From: Candidatus Eiseniibacteriota bacterium
GTDB lineage: Bacteria; Eisenbacteria; RBG-16-71-46; CAIMUX01
NCBI GenBank assembly: GCA_903844735.1
Contig: CAIMUX010000123.1
Location: 1 to 64,000 of the forward strand
DNA length: 64,000 nt
Reading direction: 5' to 3'
Numbering within the stretch: position 1 is the stretch's first letter; each line of letters begins with the position of its first letter. Positions 11,501 to 19,367 of this stretch are shown here, one piece after another. Both the position numbers and the translations under genes were made by a program. Under the pieces are notes generated by a model that had not been told where the DNA came from, ran no database searches, and saw only the letters and a program-made list of their open reading frames with translations.

Positions 11501-12560
11501 GTCGGCCGGGGGTGGGTCCGGGGACGAGGTGGACGCCGCCGGCTACGCCGACCCGGCAGGCGACGCCGATGTGGGCGGCCTTGACGAGGACGCGCTGGCC
11601 CGGCTCGATGACGCCGCTGCCGGCATCGACGACGAGATTGACGACGGCCTGGGCGACGATGAGGAAGTTGACGGAGGTGACGGTGACGAAGACGCGGTGG
11701 GGGGCGATGCCGCGTCTTCGGTTGAGGCCCACGCCGCCGGTGCCGACGAGCCATGGACGCCCGAACGCCGTGCTGACCGGATCAGCGAACTACGCCGTGC
11801 CATGCAACTCATGGGCAGTTTGAATTTCCTTGCGGAAGAGGAATACCGGACCTCTCGCGAACGGCTCGACTTCCACCGGCAGCAAGTCAATGACTTGCGC
11901 ACCGCGCGTGCGGATCTCCTTGAGGCGATCGGCCGCATCAACGAGACCGCCGGGAAGATGTTCGAGGAAACCTTCGCGATCGTGCAGGCGAACTTCCTGA
12001 GTACCTTCGACAAGCTCTTCCCCGGCGGTGAGGCCTCGCTCTCCCTGTCGGGTGATGACCCGCTCGAAGGGGATATCGAGATCGCGGCCCGCCCGCGCGG
12101 CAAGAAGCTCGAGTCGATCCGGCTTCTCTCCAGCGGCGAGCGCGCCCTCACCGCCATAGCACTTCTTTTCGCGATCTACCTGGCCAAGCCGAGTCCGGTC
12201 TGCCTTCTCGACGAGGTTGACGCGCCGCTCGACGACGCGAACCTGGACCGTTTCCTTTCGTTAGTGCGGCATTTCAGCGAGCGGACGCAGTTCATCTGCA
12301 TCACACACAACAAGAAGACCATGGAAATGGCCGACCGGCTCTTCGGCGTTACGATGCAAGAGCCGGGGATCTCGAAGCTCGTTTCGGTGCGATTGGACGG
12401 GCGCGGCCCGGGATCCGAGACGGGAGCCCGGGTGGATGCCGTCGAAGAGGCAGAGGCCGGAGCAGAGGCCGGAGCAGAGGCCGCAGCGGAGGCTCCGCCG
12501 GTGTCGGAAGACTCCGCGCCGTCGTCGGCGGAAGGGCCCGCGCCGCCCGGCGCCGCCTGA
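8592..12560 (+). CDS. smc: Chromosome segregation ATPase SMC
   Basis: SMC forms the condensin-like dimer that compacts and segregates the chromosome. It has an N-terminal head with Walker A GPNGCGKS (residues 31-38), long coiled coils, a hinge at about 500-660, and a C-terminal head with signature LLSSGERALTAIALL (from about 1177) and Walker B PVCLLDEVDAPLDDAN. At 1322 residues it is longer than the usual ~1180. The excess is an Asp/Glu/Gly-rich segment at about 970-1055, just before the conserved LGSLNFLAEEEY neck motif, and an Ala/Glu repeat tail (about 1280-1322). The start is GTG with GAGGAG 6 nt upstream. No scpA/scpB lies in the window. tatC follows after 13 nt. Confidence 0.97.
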   Translation: MFVEKLELFGFKSFATRTEVPFARGITAIVGPNGCGKSNISDALRWVLGEQSARVLRGERIQDVIFKGSGTAKPLGMAEVVLTVSNDDGSLPLEYTQVAVARRIFRSGESEFSINKVGCRLKDIRDLFSGTGLGSHGYAVIERDMIDQVLSDKDEARRFLFEEAAGIMRYKQRRKESERRLDGVEQDLTRIEDMIREIERGTRSLARQAGKVRRWRRLKEELDHHEVRAAWERWRQLRDRSASSEGAHRRRESERGDASARLTTLEARREAQRVRLMELGDALERTRRALDLATREVTSAREEIHVLGARAEAWAGEERDLRGRLDRDGQRREQLGADLAAIGPRLESLCTELEEAEGRAREAAGRRSETDLALRELRGRLQSAQQLNLDLNAHRSAGRRGLEGTREKRATAERRRLGLETHLEAFAVREEQVRVDLAQAESSLTALEQEREETTAQRTGMTEELDSLRHRRGELAGELSTCDRERAALGSRLSVLLEQKERHAGFDAAVRHLLDNRSEIDGFVGVVGEELRLRPGAEAVGAGVLGSRVQWILVRDEEAALAAMDRLRGRGLGGVTLFPLVEAGADPADGDAAVVELFEVGEGAVRFLGRLATTACLAGSMDEARRLASETGRAAVTPDGDLVEGNRVFRLAGRDTQETEILQRELEIPQLSTVVETAEAASVALRAEDACLAGSMKEQQDAARVAADRLSVLQDQRTRGAEARTKLRTELAMLGEERTRLAHEREGLEIEVAQLTEEIGRIEIEVARTEDDAGRAHGDFGELAHSAEEQEQLRDERTREASDREMEAVRLRGLREAEEGRRASLEREAGELARSLGEATQRLDERSRVGAEEASRAAELRAGLDGLDDAREARTRESDFAREANQECQDAIFALDADVRSARETLDGLVAALHTEEVERLQVHGEAERIRERVLEDHAVDLETYEPKPDPVTRHRRRGIPTGAGEASGASAGGGSGDEVDAAGYADPAGDADVGGLDEDALARLDDAAAGIDDEIDDGLGDDEEVDGGDGDEDAVGGDAASSVEAHAAGADEPWTPERRADRISELRRAMQLMGSLNFLAEEEYRTSRERLDFHRQQVNDLRTARADLLEAIGRINETAGKMFEETFAIVQANFLSTFDKLFPGGEASLSLSGDDPLEGDIEIAARPRGKKLESIRLLSSGERALTAIALLFAIYLAKPSPVCLLDEVDAPLDDANLDRFLSLVRHFSERTQFICITHNKKTMEMADRLFGVTMQEPGISKLVSVRLDGRGPGSETGARVDAVEEAEAGAEAGAEAAAEAPPVSEDSAPSSAEGPAPPGAA

Positions 12561-12573
12561 CGGGACCGGGGCC

Positions 12574-13326
12574 GTGGCTAAGAGCATCCTCGGCAACCTG
12601 TTCGGTCGCACCGGCAACGAGATGCATTTTCTCGACCACCTCGAGGAGTTGCGCCGTGTCATCCTTGCCTCGATCGGTGCCATCGTGGTCTGCGCGACTG
12701 TGGCGTATATCTTCTCCGGCCGCGTTGTCGAGTACGTCGTCCGCTCGACAGTGGGGCAGGCCCAGTTCATCGGCCCGCTCGACGGCTGGAATGCTCGGAT
12801 GCTGGTGTCTGTGCTGCTCGGGGTGGTGGCCAGTCTGCCCTTCGTGTCGTTTCAGATCTGGGGGTTCGTGCTGCCGGGGCTGCATCGCCGGGAGCGGAGG
12901 ATCGTTCTCCCGGCGGTTGTCTCGTCCACGGCGCTCTTTCTTGTCGGGATGGCGTTTAGCTGGTTCTTCCTGACGCCGCAGATGCTGCGCCTCCTCGCCG
13001 GGTTCGGGACGGAGCACCTAAAACCGAACCTTGCGGTGGGGCCACTCCTCGACTTCGTGGTGAAGATGTCGCTGGGGACCGGGCTCCTTTTTGAGCTGCC
13101 CCTGGTCATCCTGACGTTGACCTGGATGGGGATTCTGCGGCCGGGGCAGGTCTGGTCGAAGTGGCGGCACGCGGTGGTGATCATTCTTGTGCTGGCGGCG
13201 GCCGTGACGCCGGGAGACGGGCCGTCGATGCTGGTCCTGGCGGCGCCGATCATTGTGCTCTTCTTCCTCAGCGCCATCGTGGCCTCGGCGGTGGAGAAGG
13301 TCCGTCGTCGGTCGTCTGACTACTGA
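12574..13326 (+). CDS. tatC: Twin-arginine translocase subunit TatC
   Basis: TatC is the multispanning receptor of the Tat pathway that binds twin-arginine signal peptides. The 250-residue protein has the family opening EMHFLDHLEELRRVILAS, about six hydrophobic helices, and the conserved F..P....LG.....F..P region (GMAFSWFFLTPQMLRLLAGF). The GTG at 12574 fits the family length and follows the smc stop by 13 nt; the reading frame extends further upstream, but only over smc. A tatA gene lies 10 kb downstream, so the system is split. The stop lies inside a short 7-bp repeat tract. Confidence 0.93.
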   Translation: MAKSILGNLFGRTGNEMHFLDHLEELRRVILASIGAIVVCATVAYIFSGRVVEYVVRSTVGQAQFIGPLDGWNARMLVSVLLGVVASLPFVSFQIWGFVLPGLHRRERRIVLPAVVSSTALFLVGMAFSWFFLTPQMLRLLAGFGTEHLKPNLAVGPLLDFVVKMSLGTGLLFELPLVILTLTWMGILRPGQVWSKWRHAVVIILVLAAAVTPGDGPSMLVLAAPIIVLFFLSAIVASAVEKVRRRSSDY

Positions 13327-13351
13327 CCACTGTCTACTCGCTTCTGACTAC
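13317..13351. repeat. Imperfect heptanucleotide repeat at the end of tatC
   Basis: Five consecutive 7-bp units with consensus TGACTAC: TGACTAC, TGACCAC, TGTCTAC, TCGCTTC, TGACTAC. The tract begins inside the last codons of tatC, includes its stop codon, and ends 23 bp before coaX. It is shorter and more degenerate than the tract at 2744. Confidence 0.7.
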
Positions 13352-13374
13352 CCGAATCGCAGCCCGGAGGAATC

Positions 13375-14217
13375 ATGCCACCCCGCAAACCGTCCGCCGA
13401 AATCATGCTCGCGGTTGATGTCGGCAATACTCAAACCGTGATCGGCGTCCTGGAGGGTGAGACGGTGCTCGACCTCTTTCGCGTCACCTCCGGGGTACCG
13501 CGGACCGGGGACGAGCTTTTCCCGATCGTGGAGCGCCTCGTCGCCCCGTGGCATGCGTCGCTGCGCGCATCCGGCATCGCCGTTGTCGGATCGGTAGTGC
13601 CTGCCCTCACTGCGGGTTGGGAGACTCTCCTAAAGCGACTTCTCGGCCGATCGCCCTACCTGGCTCTGCCGGTCGGTCCGTATGGCCTGAAGATCAAGGT
13701 GCGCGACCCGGCCGCGGTGGGGGTCGACCGGATCGCCAATGCCGTGGCGGCGGCGACGTTTCACCGGCTGCCCGCCATCGTCGTGGACCTCGGGACCGCC
13801 ACCACCTTCGACGTAGTGTCGCCAGGGCCGTGCTACCTCGGCGGGGCCATCGCCCCGGGGGTCCTCACCTCGGCCGATGAGCTGTTCCGGCGCGCGGCCC
13901 GCTTGGCCAAAGTGGAGCTGCGTCGCCCGGCGCGCGCGGTCGGGCGATCCACCGAGGAAAGCATTCAGTCGGGAGTCTACTTCGGTGCAGTGGCGCAGAT
14001 CGACGGCCTGGTGCGGCGGCTTTGCCGTGAAGTGGGGGGCAAGGTCTTCGTCCTCGCCACGGGGGGACTGGCCGAGACGATGGCCGCCGACTCGCAGACG
14101 ATCGACCGGGTCGAGCCGGCGCTCACCCTCCAGGGGCTGCGCCTGATGGAGGAACGCGCGCGCGTCGCGCGTCGCCGGCGGGGATCCTCCTTGCCGGGCG
14201 GGAAACGCCACGCCTAG
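13375..14217 (+). CDS. coaX: Type III pantothenate kinase
   Basis: Phosphorylates pantothenate, the first step from pantothenate to coenzyme A. A 280-residue ASKHA-fold enzyme with the nucleotide-binding motif LAVDVGNTQTVIGV near the N-terminus, the family motif GVDRIANAVAA, and VVDLGTATTFDVV, where the conserved Asp/Thr positions for metal and phosphate are present. The ATG at 13375 has GGAGG 4 nt upstream. Together with panB and panC at 19.7-21.5 kb it covers part of CoA synthesis. The C-terminal ~20 residues are Arg-rich and extend past the usual end. Confidence 0.95.
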   Translation: MPPRKPSAEIMLAVDVGNTQTVIGVLEGETVLDLFRVTSGVPRTGDELFPIVERLVAPWHASLRASGIAVVGSVVPALTAGWETLLKRLLGRSPYLALPVGPYGLKIKVRDPAAVGVDRIANAVAAATFHRLPAIVVDLGTATTFDVVSPGPCYLGGAIAPGVLTSADELFRRAARLAKVELRRPARAVGRSTEESIQSGVYFGAVAQIDGLVRRLCREVGGKVFVLATGGLAETMAADSQTIDRVEPALTLQGLRLMEERARVARRRRGSSLPGGKRHA

Positions 14218-14255
14218 AATCAGCCGGCGCTTTGATCGTCGGCGCACCAATGTCT

Positions 14256-14325
14256 ATGTCTCGTCGCCTACATCTCATCGCCTGCATCTGGTCGCACGCG
14301 TCTCGTAGCCTGCATCTCGTCGGAG
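14256..14325. repeat. 14-bp imperfect tandem repeat upstream of groEL
   Basis: Five 14-bp units (14256, 14270, 14284, 14298, 14312) with consensus RCATCTCGTCGCCT. The last unit merges into the groEL Shine-Dalgarno sequence (GGAGG, 14322-14326). The tract fills most of the 118-bp gap between coaX and groEL. No CIRCE element (TTAGCACTC-N9-GAGTGCTAA) is present. Confidence 0.85.
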
Positions 14326-14335
14326 GAATCGCATC

Positions 14336-15931
14336 ATGAAGAAGATGGTCCAGTTCGACGCCCGCGCCCGGGCCGCCCTGCTCAGCGGCGTCGACCAGGT
14401 CGTCGCGGCGGTGCGGGTCACGCTCGGCCCGCGCGGCCGGCACGTGATTATCGACCACGCTCCGGGGCCGCCGGTCATCACCGACGATGGTGCCACCATC
14501 GCCCGTGAGATCACGCTGCGTGATCCTTCGGAAAACCTGGGTGCGCAGTTGGTGCGCGAGGTGGCGATGAAGACCCAGGAGGCGGCAGGTGACGGCACCA
14601 CCACCGCGTGCGTGCTCGCGCAGTTCATCGCCCGGGAGGGGTTGCGGTTGGTGGCCGCGGGGGCGAACCCGGTGCGGGTCAAGATCGGCCTCGAACGCGC
14701 CGTCGACGCCGTGGTTGCCGAGCTGAAGATGAAAGCCCGCCCCGTGCGCGGACTCGAGGCGATGGAGCGGGTGGCGGCGCAGAGCGCCAACGACGACGCG
14801 GAAATCGGGCGCCTCGTGGCGCGCGCCCTTGACGCCGTGGGAGTCGCGGGCACCGTCACCGTGGAGGCGGGGAAGGCCACCACGTCCGAGCTGGTTCTTG
14901 TCGACGGATTCACCTTCGACCGCGGGTATCTGTCTCCCTACTTTGTCAACGATGCGGAACGTATGGAGGCGGTTCTCGATGACGCCTTCCTGCTCATCCA
15001 CGACAAGCGGCTCTCCTCCCTCGCCGATCTGCTCCCGCTTCTGGAGAAGATCGCCCTGGCCGGAAAGCCGCTGTTCATCATCGCCGAGGAGGTTGAGGGA
15101 GAAGCGCTGGCTGCCCTCGTGGTGAACCGTTTGCGCGGGACCTTAGAGGTCGTGGCTGTGAAGGCCCCCGACTTTGGTGACCGCCGCCGCGCGGTCCTCG
15201 AAGACATCGCCATCCTGACCGGCGGCGAGGTGATCAGCGAGGAGACCGGGAAGCGGCTCGCCGCGGCAGAGCTCTCTTCCCTGGGCCGCTGCACCCACGT
15301 CGTCGTCAAGCGGGATCAGACGACGCTCTCCGGTGGCGGGGGGAAGTCCGCCGTAGTGCAGAAGCGGGCCACGCAACTGAAGCGTCAGGCCGAAGCGGCG
15401 GAGAACCGTTTCGACCGCGAGAAGCTGGAGACCCGCGTGGCCAGGCTTCTCGGCAAGGTCGCCTCCCTTCGCGTAGGCGGCACCACCGAGTTCGAAATGA
15501 AGGAGCGGAAGGACCGGGTCACCGATGCCCTCGCCGCAACCCGCGCGGCGATGGAGGATGGCGTGGTCGTCGGCGGTGGCGTGGCGCTCCTGCGCGCGGC
15601 GGCCGCCCTCGACACGCTCCCGGCGGGTGACGACGACGAGCGCGCCGGGATCGCCGTTCTCCGCCGGGCGCTTGAAGAGCCGGCTCGCACGATCGCCGAG
15701 AATTGCGGCGAGGACGGCGGAGCGGTGGTGGCGGAGATCCGACGCGGCCAGGGAGGGTTCGGCTTCAACGCCGTCACCGGCTTCTACGAGGATCTCGTGG
15801 CGGCGGGCGTGGTCGACCCGGTCAAGGTGACGCGCATCGCCCTCGTCAACGCAGCCTCCATCGGTTCGCTCATCCTCTCCACGCGGACCCTCGTGGCGGA
15901 AGCTCCGCCCGAGCCGGGTGGGACGGACTGA
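14336..15931 (+). CDS. groEL: 60-kDa chaperonin GroEL (no adjacent groES)
   Basis: An ATP-dependent folding chamber subunit of 531 residues. ATPase residues are present: DDG in VITDDGATIAREI, GDGTTTA, and the Asp in DRVTDALAATRAA. The apical region keeps hydrophobic GroES/substrate-binding positions (GYLSPYFVND, LLPLLEKIA). It is divergent at the N-terminus (MKKMVQFDARARAALLSGVD) and lacks the C-terminal GGM repeat, ending PPEPGGTD. groES is not adjacent on either side, which suggests an extra chaperonin copy rather than the main operon; this cannot be proven here. The ATG has GGAGG 9 nt upstream. folB starts 7 nt downstream. Confidence 0.93.
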   Translation: MKKMVQFDARARAALLSGVDQVVAAVRVTLGPRGRHVIIDHAPGPPVITDDGATIAREITLRDPSENLGAQLVREVAMKTQEAAGDGTTTACVLAQFIAREGLRLVAAGANPVRVKIGLERAVDAVVAELKMKARPVRGLEAMERVAAQSANDDAEIGRLVARALDAVGVAGTVTVEAGKATTSELVLVDGFTFDRGYLSPYFVNDAERMEAVLDDAFLLIHDKRLSSLADLLPLLEKIALAGKPLFIIAEEVEGEALAALVVNRLRGTLEVVAVKAPDFGDRRRAVLEDIAILTGGEVISEETGKRLAAAELSSLGRCTHVVVKRDQTTLSGGGGKSAVVQKRATQLKRQAEAAENRFDREKLETRVARLLGKVASLRVGGTTEFEMKERKDRVTDALAATRAAMEDGVVVGGGVALLRAAAALDTLPAGDDDERAGIAVLRRALEEPARTIAENCGEDGGAVVAEIRRGQGGFGFNAVTGFYEDLVAAGVVDPVKVTRIALVNAASIGSLILSTRTLVAEAPPEPGGTD

Positions 15932-15937
15932 CGCGCC

Positions 15938-16297
15938 GTGGGCTGCATCCGGCTGAAAGGTCTTGTCCTCTTCCCCCGGCTCGGTGTCGCGCACTGGGAG
16001 AAGGAAGGGGTGCAGAAGGTCTCCGCGGATGTCGAGTTGTGGGCCGACCTCACGGCCGCGGCACAAAGCGACCGGATCGAGGATGCCATCGACTATGAGG
16101 CCGCCTGCCGCATCGTCCAGGACGTGGCGGTCGCCCGCAAGTACCACCTCGTGGAGTCGCTGGCTCACGAGATTCTCAAGGCACTGCTGGCCGGTTTTCC
16201 GCACGTGCAGCGCAGCACCATCCGGCTGCGCAAAGTCAGTCTCCCCTTCATCGCCAATCTGGAGTGCGTCGAGGTGGAACTGGAGCGCTCTCCGTGA
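15938..16297 (+). CDS. folB: Dihydroneopterin aldolase
   Basis: Converts 7,8-dihydroneopterin to 6-hydroxymethyl-dihydropterin and glycolaldehyde in folate synthesis. The 119-residue length is typical. Family features seen are LKGLVLFPRLGVAHWEKEG, a D.IDYEAACRIV motif, and the catalytic-region HLVESLAHEI. The start is GTG at 15938. The stop overlaps the folK GTG start (GTGA), so the two consecutive folate enzymes are translationally coupled. Confidence 0.92.
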   Translation: MGCIRLKGLVLFPRLGVAHWEKEGVQKVSADVELWADLTAAAQSDRIEDAIDYEAACRIVQDVAVARKYHLVESLAHEILKALLAGFPHVQRSTIRLRKVSLPFIANLECVEVELERSP

Positions 16298-16785
16298 CGC
16301 GGGCCTGGATCGCCTTTGGCGCCAACCTCGGTGATCGAGCCGCCACGCTCGATCGCGCTCAGTCGCTTCTGGCGTTGCGCGGAATCACGACTCGCCAGCG
16401 ATCGCGGCTGTATGCCAGCCGGCCCGAGGGCGGGACCGAGGAGCCGGAGTACGGGAACGCCGTGCTCGACACGGAAACCGACCTCGATGTGCGGGCGTTG
16501 CTCAGCGCGATGCAGTCGGTGGAGCAAGATCTCGGTCGTCCCGCGGGGCACGCGCCGGGACCACGCACCTGCGACCTCGATCTCTTGGCGTTCGACGACC
16601 TCGTGGTGGACGATGCGCCCGGGCTCGTGCTGCCTCACCCCCGGCTGCACCAGCGTGCTTTCGTCCTCGTGCCACTAGTGGAGCTGGATCCGCAGTGGCG
16701 GCATCCGGTGTCGGGGTTCACGGCGGGAGAGATGCTGGCTGCTCTCCCCGGGGCAACGGAGACCGCGCGGCCGGGCCTGGGCTGA
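16294..16785 (+). CDS. folK: 6-hydroxymethyl-dihydropterin pyrophosphokinase
   Basis: Transfers pyrophosphate from ATP to 6-hydroxymethyl-dihydropterin, the step after folB. The 163-residue protein has AWIAFGANLGDR at the start, a central LYASRPEGGTEEPEYGNAV, the ATP/metal motif GPRTCDLDLL, and LPHPRLHQRAFVLVPLVEL. The GTG at 16294 was chosen because it overlaps the folB stop and matches the family N-terminus; an upstream in-frame start would lie inside folB. Confidence 0.93.
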   Translation: MTRAWIAFGANLGDRAATLDRAQSLLALRGITTRQRSRLYASRPEGGTEEPEYGNAVLDTETDLDVRALLSAMQSVEQDLGRPAGHAPGPRTCDLDLLAFDDLVVDDAPGLVLPHPRLHQRAFVLVPLVELDPQWRHPVSGFTAGEMLAALPGATETARPGLG

Positions 16786-16810
16786 CGACGCGGGCGGGGG
16801 AGGCGGGTGC

Positions 16811-17443
16811 ATGGCAGGCAACTTCTACATCGCGATCGAGGGGGTGATCGGTGTGGGCAAGACCACGCTGACACAGGCCCTGGCCGCCGCTACCGGCGCG
16901 CGTTCCATCCTCGAGCCGGTAGAGGAGAACCCTTTTCTCGAGGCGTTCTACAAGGACCGCCGCCGGTTCGCGTTCCAGACGCAGCTCTTCTTCCTCCTCT
17001 CGCGCTACCGGCAGATGATGGCGCTGCGGCAGCGTGATCTTTTCCAAAACGCGGTTGTGTGCGACTACTTGTTCCAGAAGGACAGGATTTTCGCAGGGAT
17101 CAACCTCTCCGATGAAGAGATGGTGCTCTACGACCAGATCCTGCCGCTGTTGGAGCGCGACCTGCCGCGGCCCGACAAGGTTGTCTACCTGCGGGCCGAC
17201 CTGCCGGTCATCCTCAAGCGGATCGAGAAACGGGGGCGTTCCTTCGAACGCAGCATCGACCCGGACTACCTGCGCGTTCTTGACGAGGCGTATACCCAGT
17301 TCTTTTTTCACTATCAGGCGGCGCCGCTGCTGGTCGTGAACACCAACCTCATTGATCTCGTGGATCGGCCGGCAGACCGGGATGACCTCATTCGGCGGAT
17401 TCTCGGGCACGAGAAGGGGACTGCGTATTTCAATCCCGGTTGA
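16811..17443 (+). CDS. Deoxynucleoside kinase (dCK/dGK family)
   Basis: A nucleoside salvage kinase of 210 residues with P-loop GVIGVGKTT (11-19), the LEPVEENPFLEAFYKD region, and DYLFQKDRIFA where the family has its base-recognising DR motif. The lid is Arg-rich (KRIEKRGRSFERSI). Such kinases phosphorylate deoxyadenosine, deoxyguanosine or deoxycytidine; the exact substrate cannot be told from the sequence. It follows folK by 25 nt, an arrangement known from several Bacteroidetes-like and related genomes. It converges with the GT-C gene, with a 6-nt gap. Confidence 0.9.
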   Translation: MAGNFYIAIEGVIGVGKTTLTQALAAATGARSILEPVEENPFLEAFYKDRRRFAFQTQLFFLLSRYRQMMALRQRDLFQNAVVCDYLFQKDRIFAGINLSDEEMVLYDQILPLLERDLPRPDKVVYLRADLPVILKRIEKRGRSFERSIDPDYLRVLDEAYTQFFFHYQAAPLLVVNTNLIDLVDRPADRDDLIRRILGHEKGTAYFNPG

Positions 17444-17449
17444 TCGGCG

Positions 17450-18982
17450 CTACCGCCCCTCGATCCTCCGCAACGCAATGAAGTCGGGAACCGAGCGCCC
17501 TGTGGTCTGCTCCGGCGGCAGGATCGCCTCGCGCCGGGGAAGTTCGGTGCTGCCCTCCGCCCGGAAGCGGGCCATCGGCTCATAGACGCCGAGCAAGCCT
17601 CCCTCGACATAGCGCTGATAGACCCCGCGGCCCGTCGGAAGAAGAAGGACGGCGGGCTTGCGGTCGAGGGTGAAGCGCACGTCCTTCCCCGGATCGTCCG
17701 CGTGGGCGGCGTAGTCTCGCCGGAGCTCCGGAGAAACCAGCCCCCCCGCGTCCAGGATCGTGCGGCCGGAGACATAACCGACGTAGCCGATGTCGGACAT
17801 CTCCACCACCTCGTCCGGCGCCGTGTGGTCCTGTGCCCAGAGCGCCATCGGAAGGTAGACCCTTTCGGCGATCTGCTTGCTCCAGGCGGCGGACTGGAGT
17901 GCCCGCGGAGCGCTGACCGCCAGAAGCCCCGCCCACAGGGCCGCAAACGCTGCGAGAGCAAGGCCGGACCGACGGGGCCGGAAACGGAGGGCGAGCGGGA
18001 GAACGCCGACTGCGACCAGCCCCATCAGAGGAGCGGCCAGCGGCGGGAAGTACCAAAGCCCGAGAAACGGCGGTCGGGCGACAAGAAAAAAGAACGTATA
18101 GGCCGCGGCCCATGCCGCCGCCAGCCCCAGCGAAGCGCTGCGTCGAACCCACGCCCAGGCGGTACCGACGGCGGAGACCGTCCAGGCCAGGGTGATCACC
18201 GGGTTTCTCCAGACGAAGAAACGACCCCAATCTCCCACGGAGATATTCTGCTGACTCGCCTTGGCCAGAGCCGAGTTGGGGATGAACGATCCGAAATACA
18301 GCGTGGCAAAGGCGATCCAGGGCAGGACGACCGCGGCGAAGACGCCGACTGCGCCCCACGGAAGCGGCCTGTGGTTGGGCATCCTCCGCCCCCGCGTCGA
18401 CCGACCCAGAGCCGCCATCCCGAGGAGCATCGCCAGGATGAAGCCCTCGGGCCGCGTCAGGGCGGCGAACCCGGTGGCCAGAGCGCTCAAGCGTGGCCTT
18501 CCCGCGGCGGCCGCGGCCATGGCGCCGAGCGCCAAGAATTCAAACACCTGGGTCTCCATGCCGTAGCCGCAGGAGGCTATCTGGGCGTAGAAAAGAGCGT
18601 AGAGGGCGGCCGCTAACAGCCCGGTCGACTCGGCCGCGTCTTCCCTTTCCGGAACCGCCCCGCGCGCCGCCCGGCGAACGAAGAAGAACAGAAGCCCCAT
18701 CGTCCCGAGGGAGGCCACAACAGCCAGAACCGCGGCGGCCTTCTCCAGGGGAAACCCGAGGCCCGCGAGAGGTGTGAGAAGAAGCGTGAAGAAGGGTGTC
18801 GTCGTACCCAGCACGCGCTCACCCATGTTGTAGACGAAACCGTGGCCGGCCGCTATGTTGCGCGCATACCGGTAGGTGATGAAGGCGTCATCGACCGGGG
18901 CCGACACTAAGACGGCTGCGATGCGCAATCCCCCCGCGACCAGGAACAGAGCGAGCAGAATCCAACGGCATCGCCTGGTCAT
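17450..18982 (-). CDS. Polytopic GT-C-type glycosyltransferase
   Basis: A 510-residue membrane protein with about nine to eleven hydrophobic helices. The first loop contains DDAFITYRYARNIAAGHGFVYNMGERVLG, the pattern of polyprenyl-phosphate-sugar-dependent GT-C transferases (arabinofuranosyl/mannosyl transferase-like), with the acidic pair DD at the expected catalytic place. A C-terminal soluble region of about 130 residues follows the last helix. Donor and acceptor are unknown. The ATG is preceded by GGGAGG. It stands alone on the minus strand. Confidence 0.8.
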   Translation of the reverse strand: MTRRCRWILLALFLVAGGLRIAAVLVSAPVDDAFITYRYARNIAAGHGFVYNMGERVLGTTTPFFTLLLTPLAGLGFPLEKAAAVLAVVASLGTMGLLFFFVRRAARGAVPEREDAAESTGLLAAALYALFYAQIASCGYGMETQVFEFLALGAMAAAAAGRPRLSALATGFAALTRPEGFILAMLLGMAALGRSTRGRRMPNHRPLPWGAVGVFAAVVLPWIAFATLYFGSFIPNSALAKASQQNISVGDWGRFFVWRNPVITLAWTVSAVGTAWAWVRRSASLGLAAAWAAAYTFFFLVARPPFLGLWYFPPLAAPLMGLVAVGVLPLALRFRPRRSGLALAAFAALWAGLLAVSAPRALQSAAWSKQIAERVYLPMALWAQDHTAPDEVVEMSDIGYVGYVSGRTILDAGGLVSPELRRDYAAHADDPGKDVRFTLDRKPAVLLLPTGRGVYQRYVEGGLLGVYEPMARFRAEGSTELPRREAILPPEQTTGRSVPDFIALRRIEGR

Positions 18983-19125
18983 TTCGCCTCCCTACCTACG
19001 CTTCGATCGGCTGTGCGCTTCCGGTTACGCCGCGTGCCGTTTTGGATCCTTGCGCATCTGCCGGAGAACGCATTCTTGATCTTCGGGTCCGCCGTGCCCC
19101 CCTTTTGTCGCCGCCTACGTGAGCT

Positions 19126-19290
19126 CTAGCTCGATGCTGCCGGTTGCTGAACCTCTCGGATCAACTGGTCTAGATCGACAAAGCGGACACGAAGATCCTG
19201 GAAGACCCGTTCATAGGATCGCCCGGCATCGGCGGCGACGACGAAGTTGATTTCCCCCGGATATCGCGCGCGGAAAGGGCGCCGGATCAT
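19126..19290 (-). CDS. Short hypothetical protein, possibly a gene fragment
   Basis: A 54-residue frame (MIRRPFRARYPGEINFVVAA...LIREVQQPAASS) whose ATG overlaps the stop of the 26-residue frame upstream (ATGA). The composition looks protein-like (DLRVRFVDLDQLIREV), but no family is recognised. It may be the C-terminal remnant of a small toxin-antitoxin-type protein. Low confidence. Confidence 0.3.
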   Translation of the reverse strand: MIRRPFRARYPGEINFVVAADAGRSYERVFQDLRVRFVDLDQLIREVQQPAASS

Positions 19291-19367
19291 CCTTGGCCCC
19301 CCTGCTCAGAGCCGGCTATGAGCGCCGTACTTCGCACGATCTTCTTGCGGTCGATCCGATCCGACAT
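19287..19367 (-). CDS. Very short hypothetical ORF, probable fragment
   Basis: A 26-residue frame (MSDRIDRKKIVRSTALIAGS...) with a good Shine-Dalgarno sequence (GGAGG, 7 nt upstream of the ATG) and an ATGA overlap with the next frame. The strong ribosome site suggests that a real gene started here; the early stop suggests it has decayed. Function unknown. Confidence 0.3.
   Translation of the reverse strand: MSDRIDRKKIVRSTALIAGSEQGGQG

Noticed and set aside
14218-14335. CIRCE operator upstream of groEL
   Set aside because: No TTAGCACTC inverted repeat; the region is a 14-bp tandem repeat instead.
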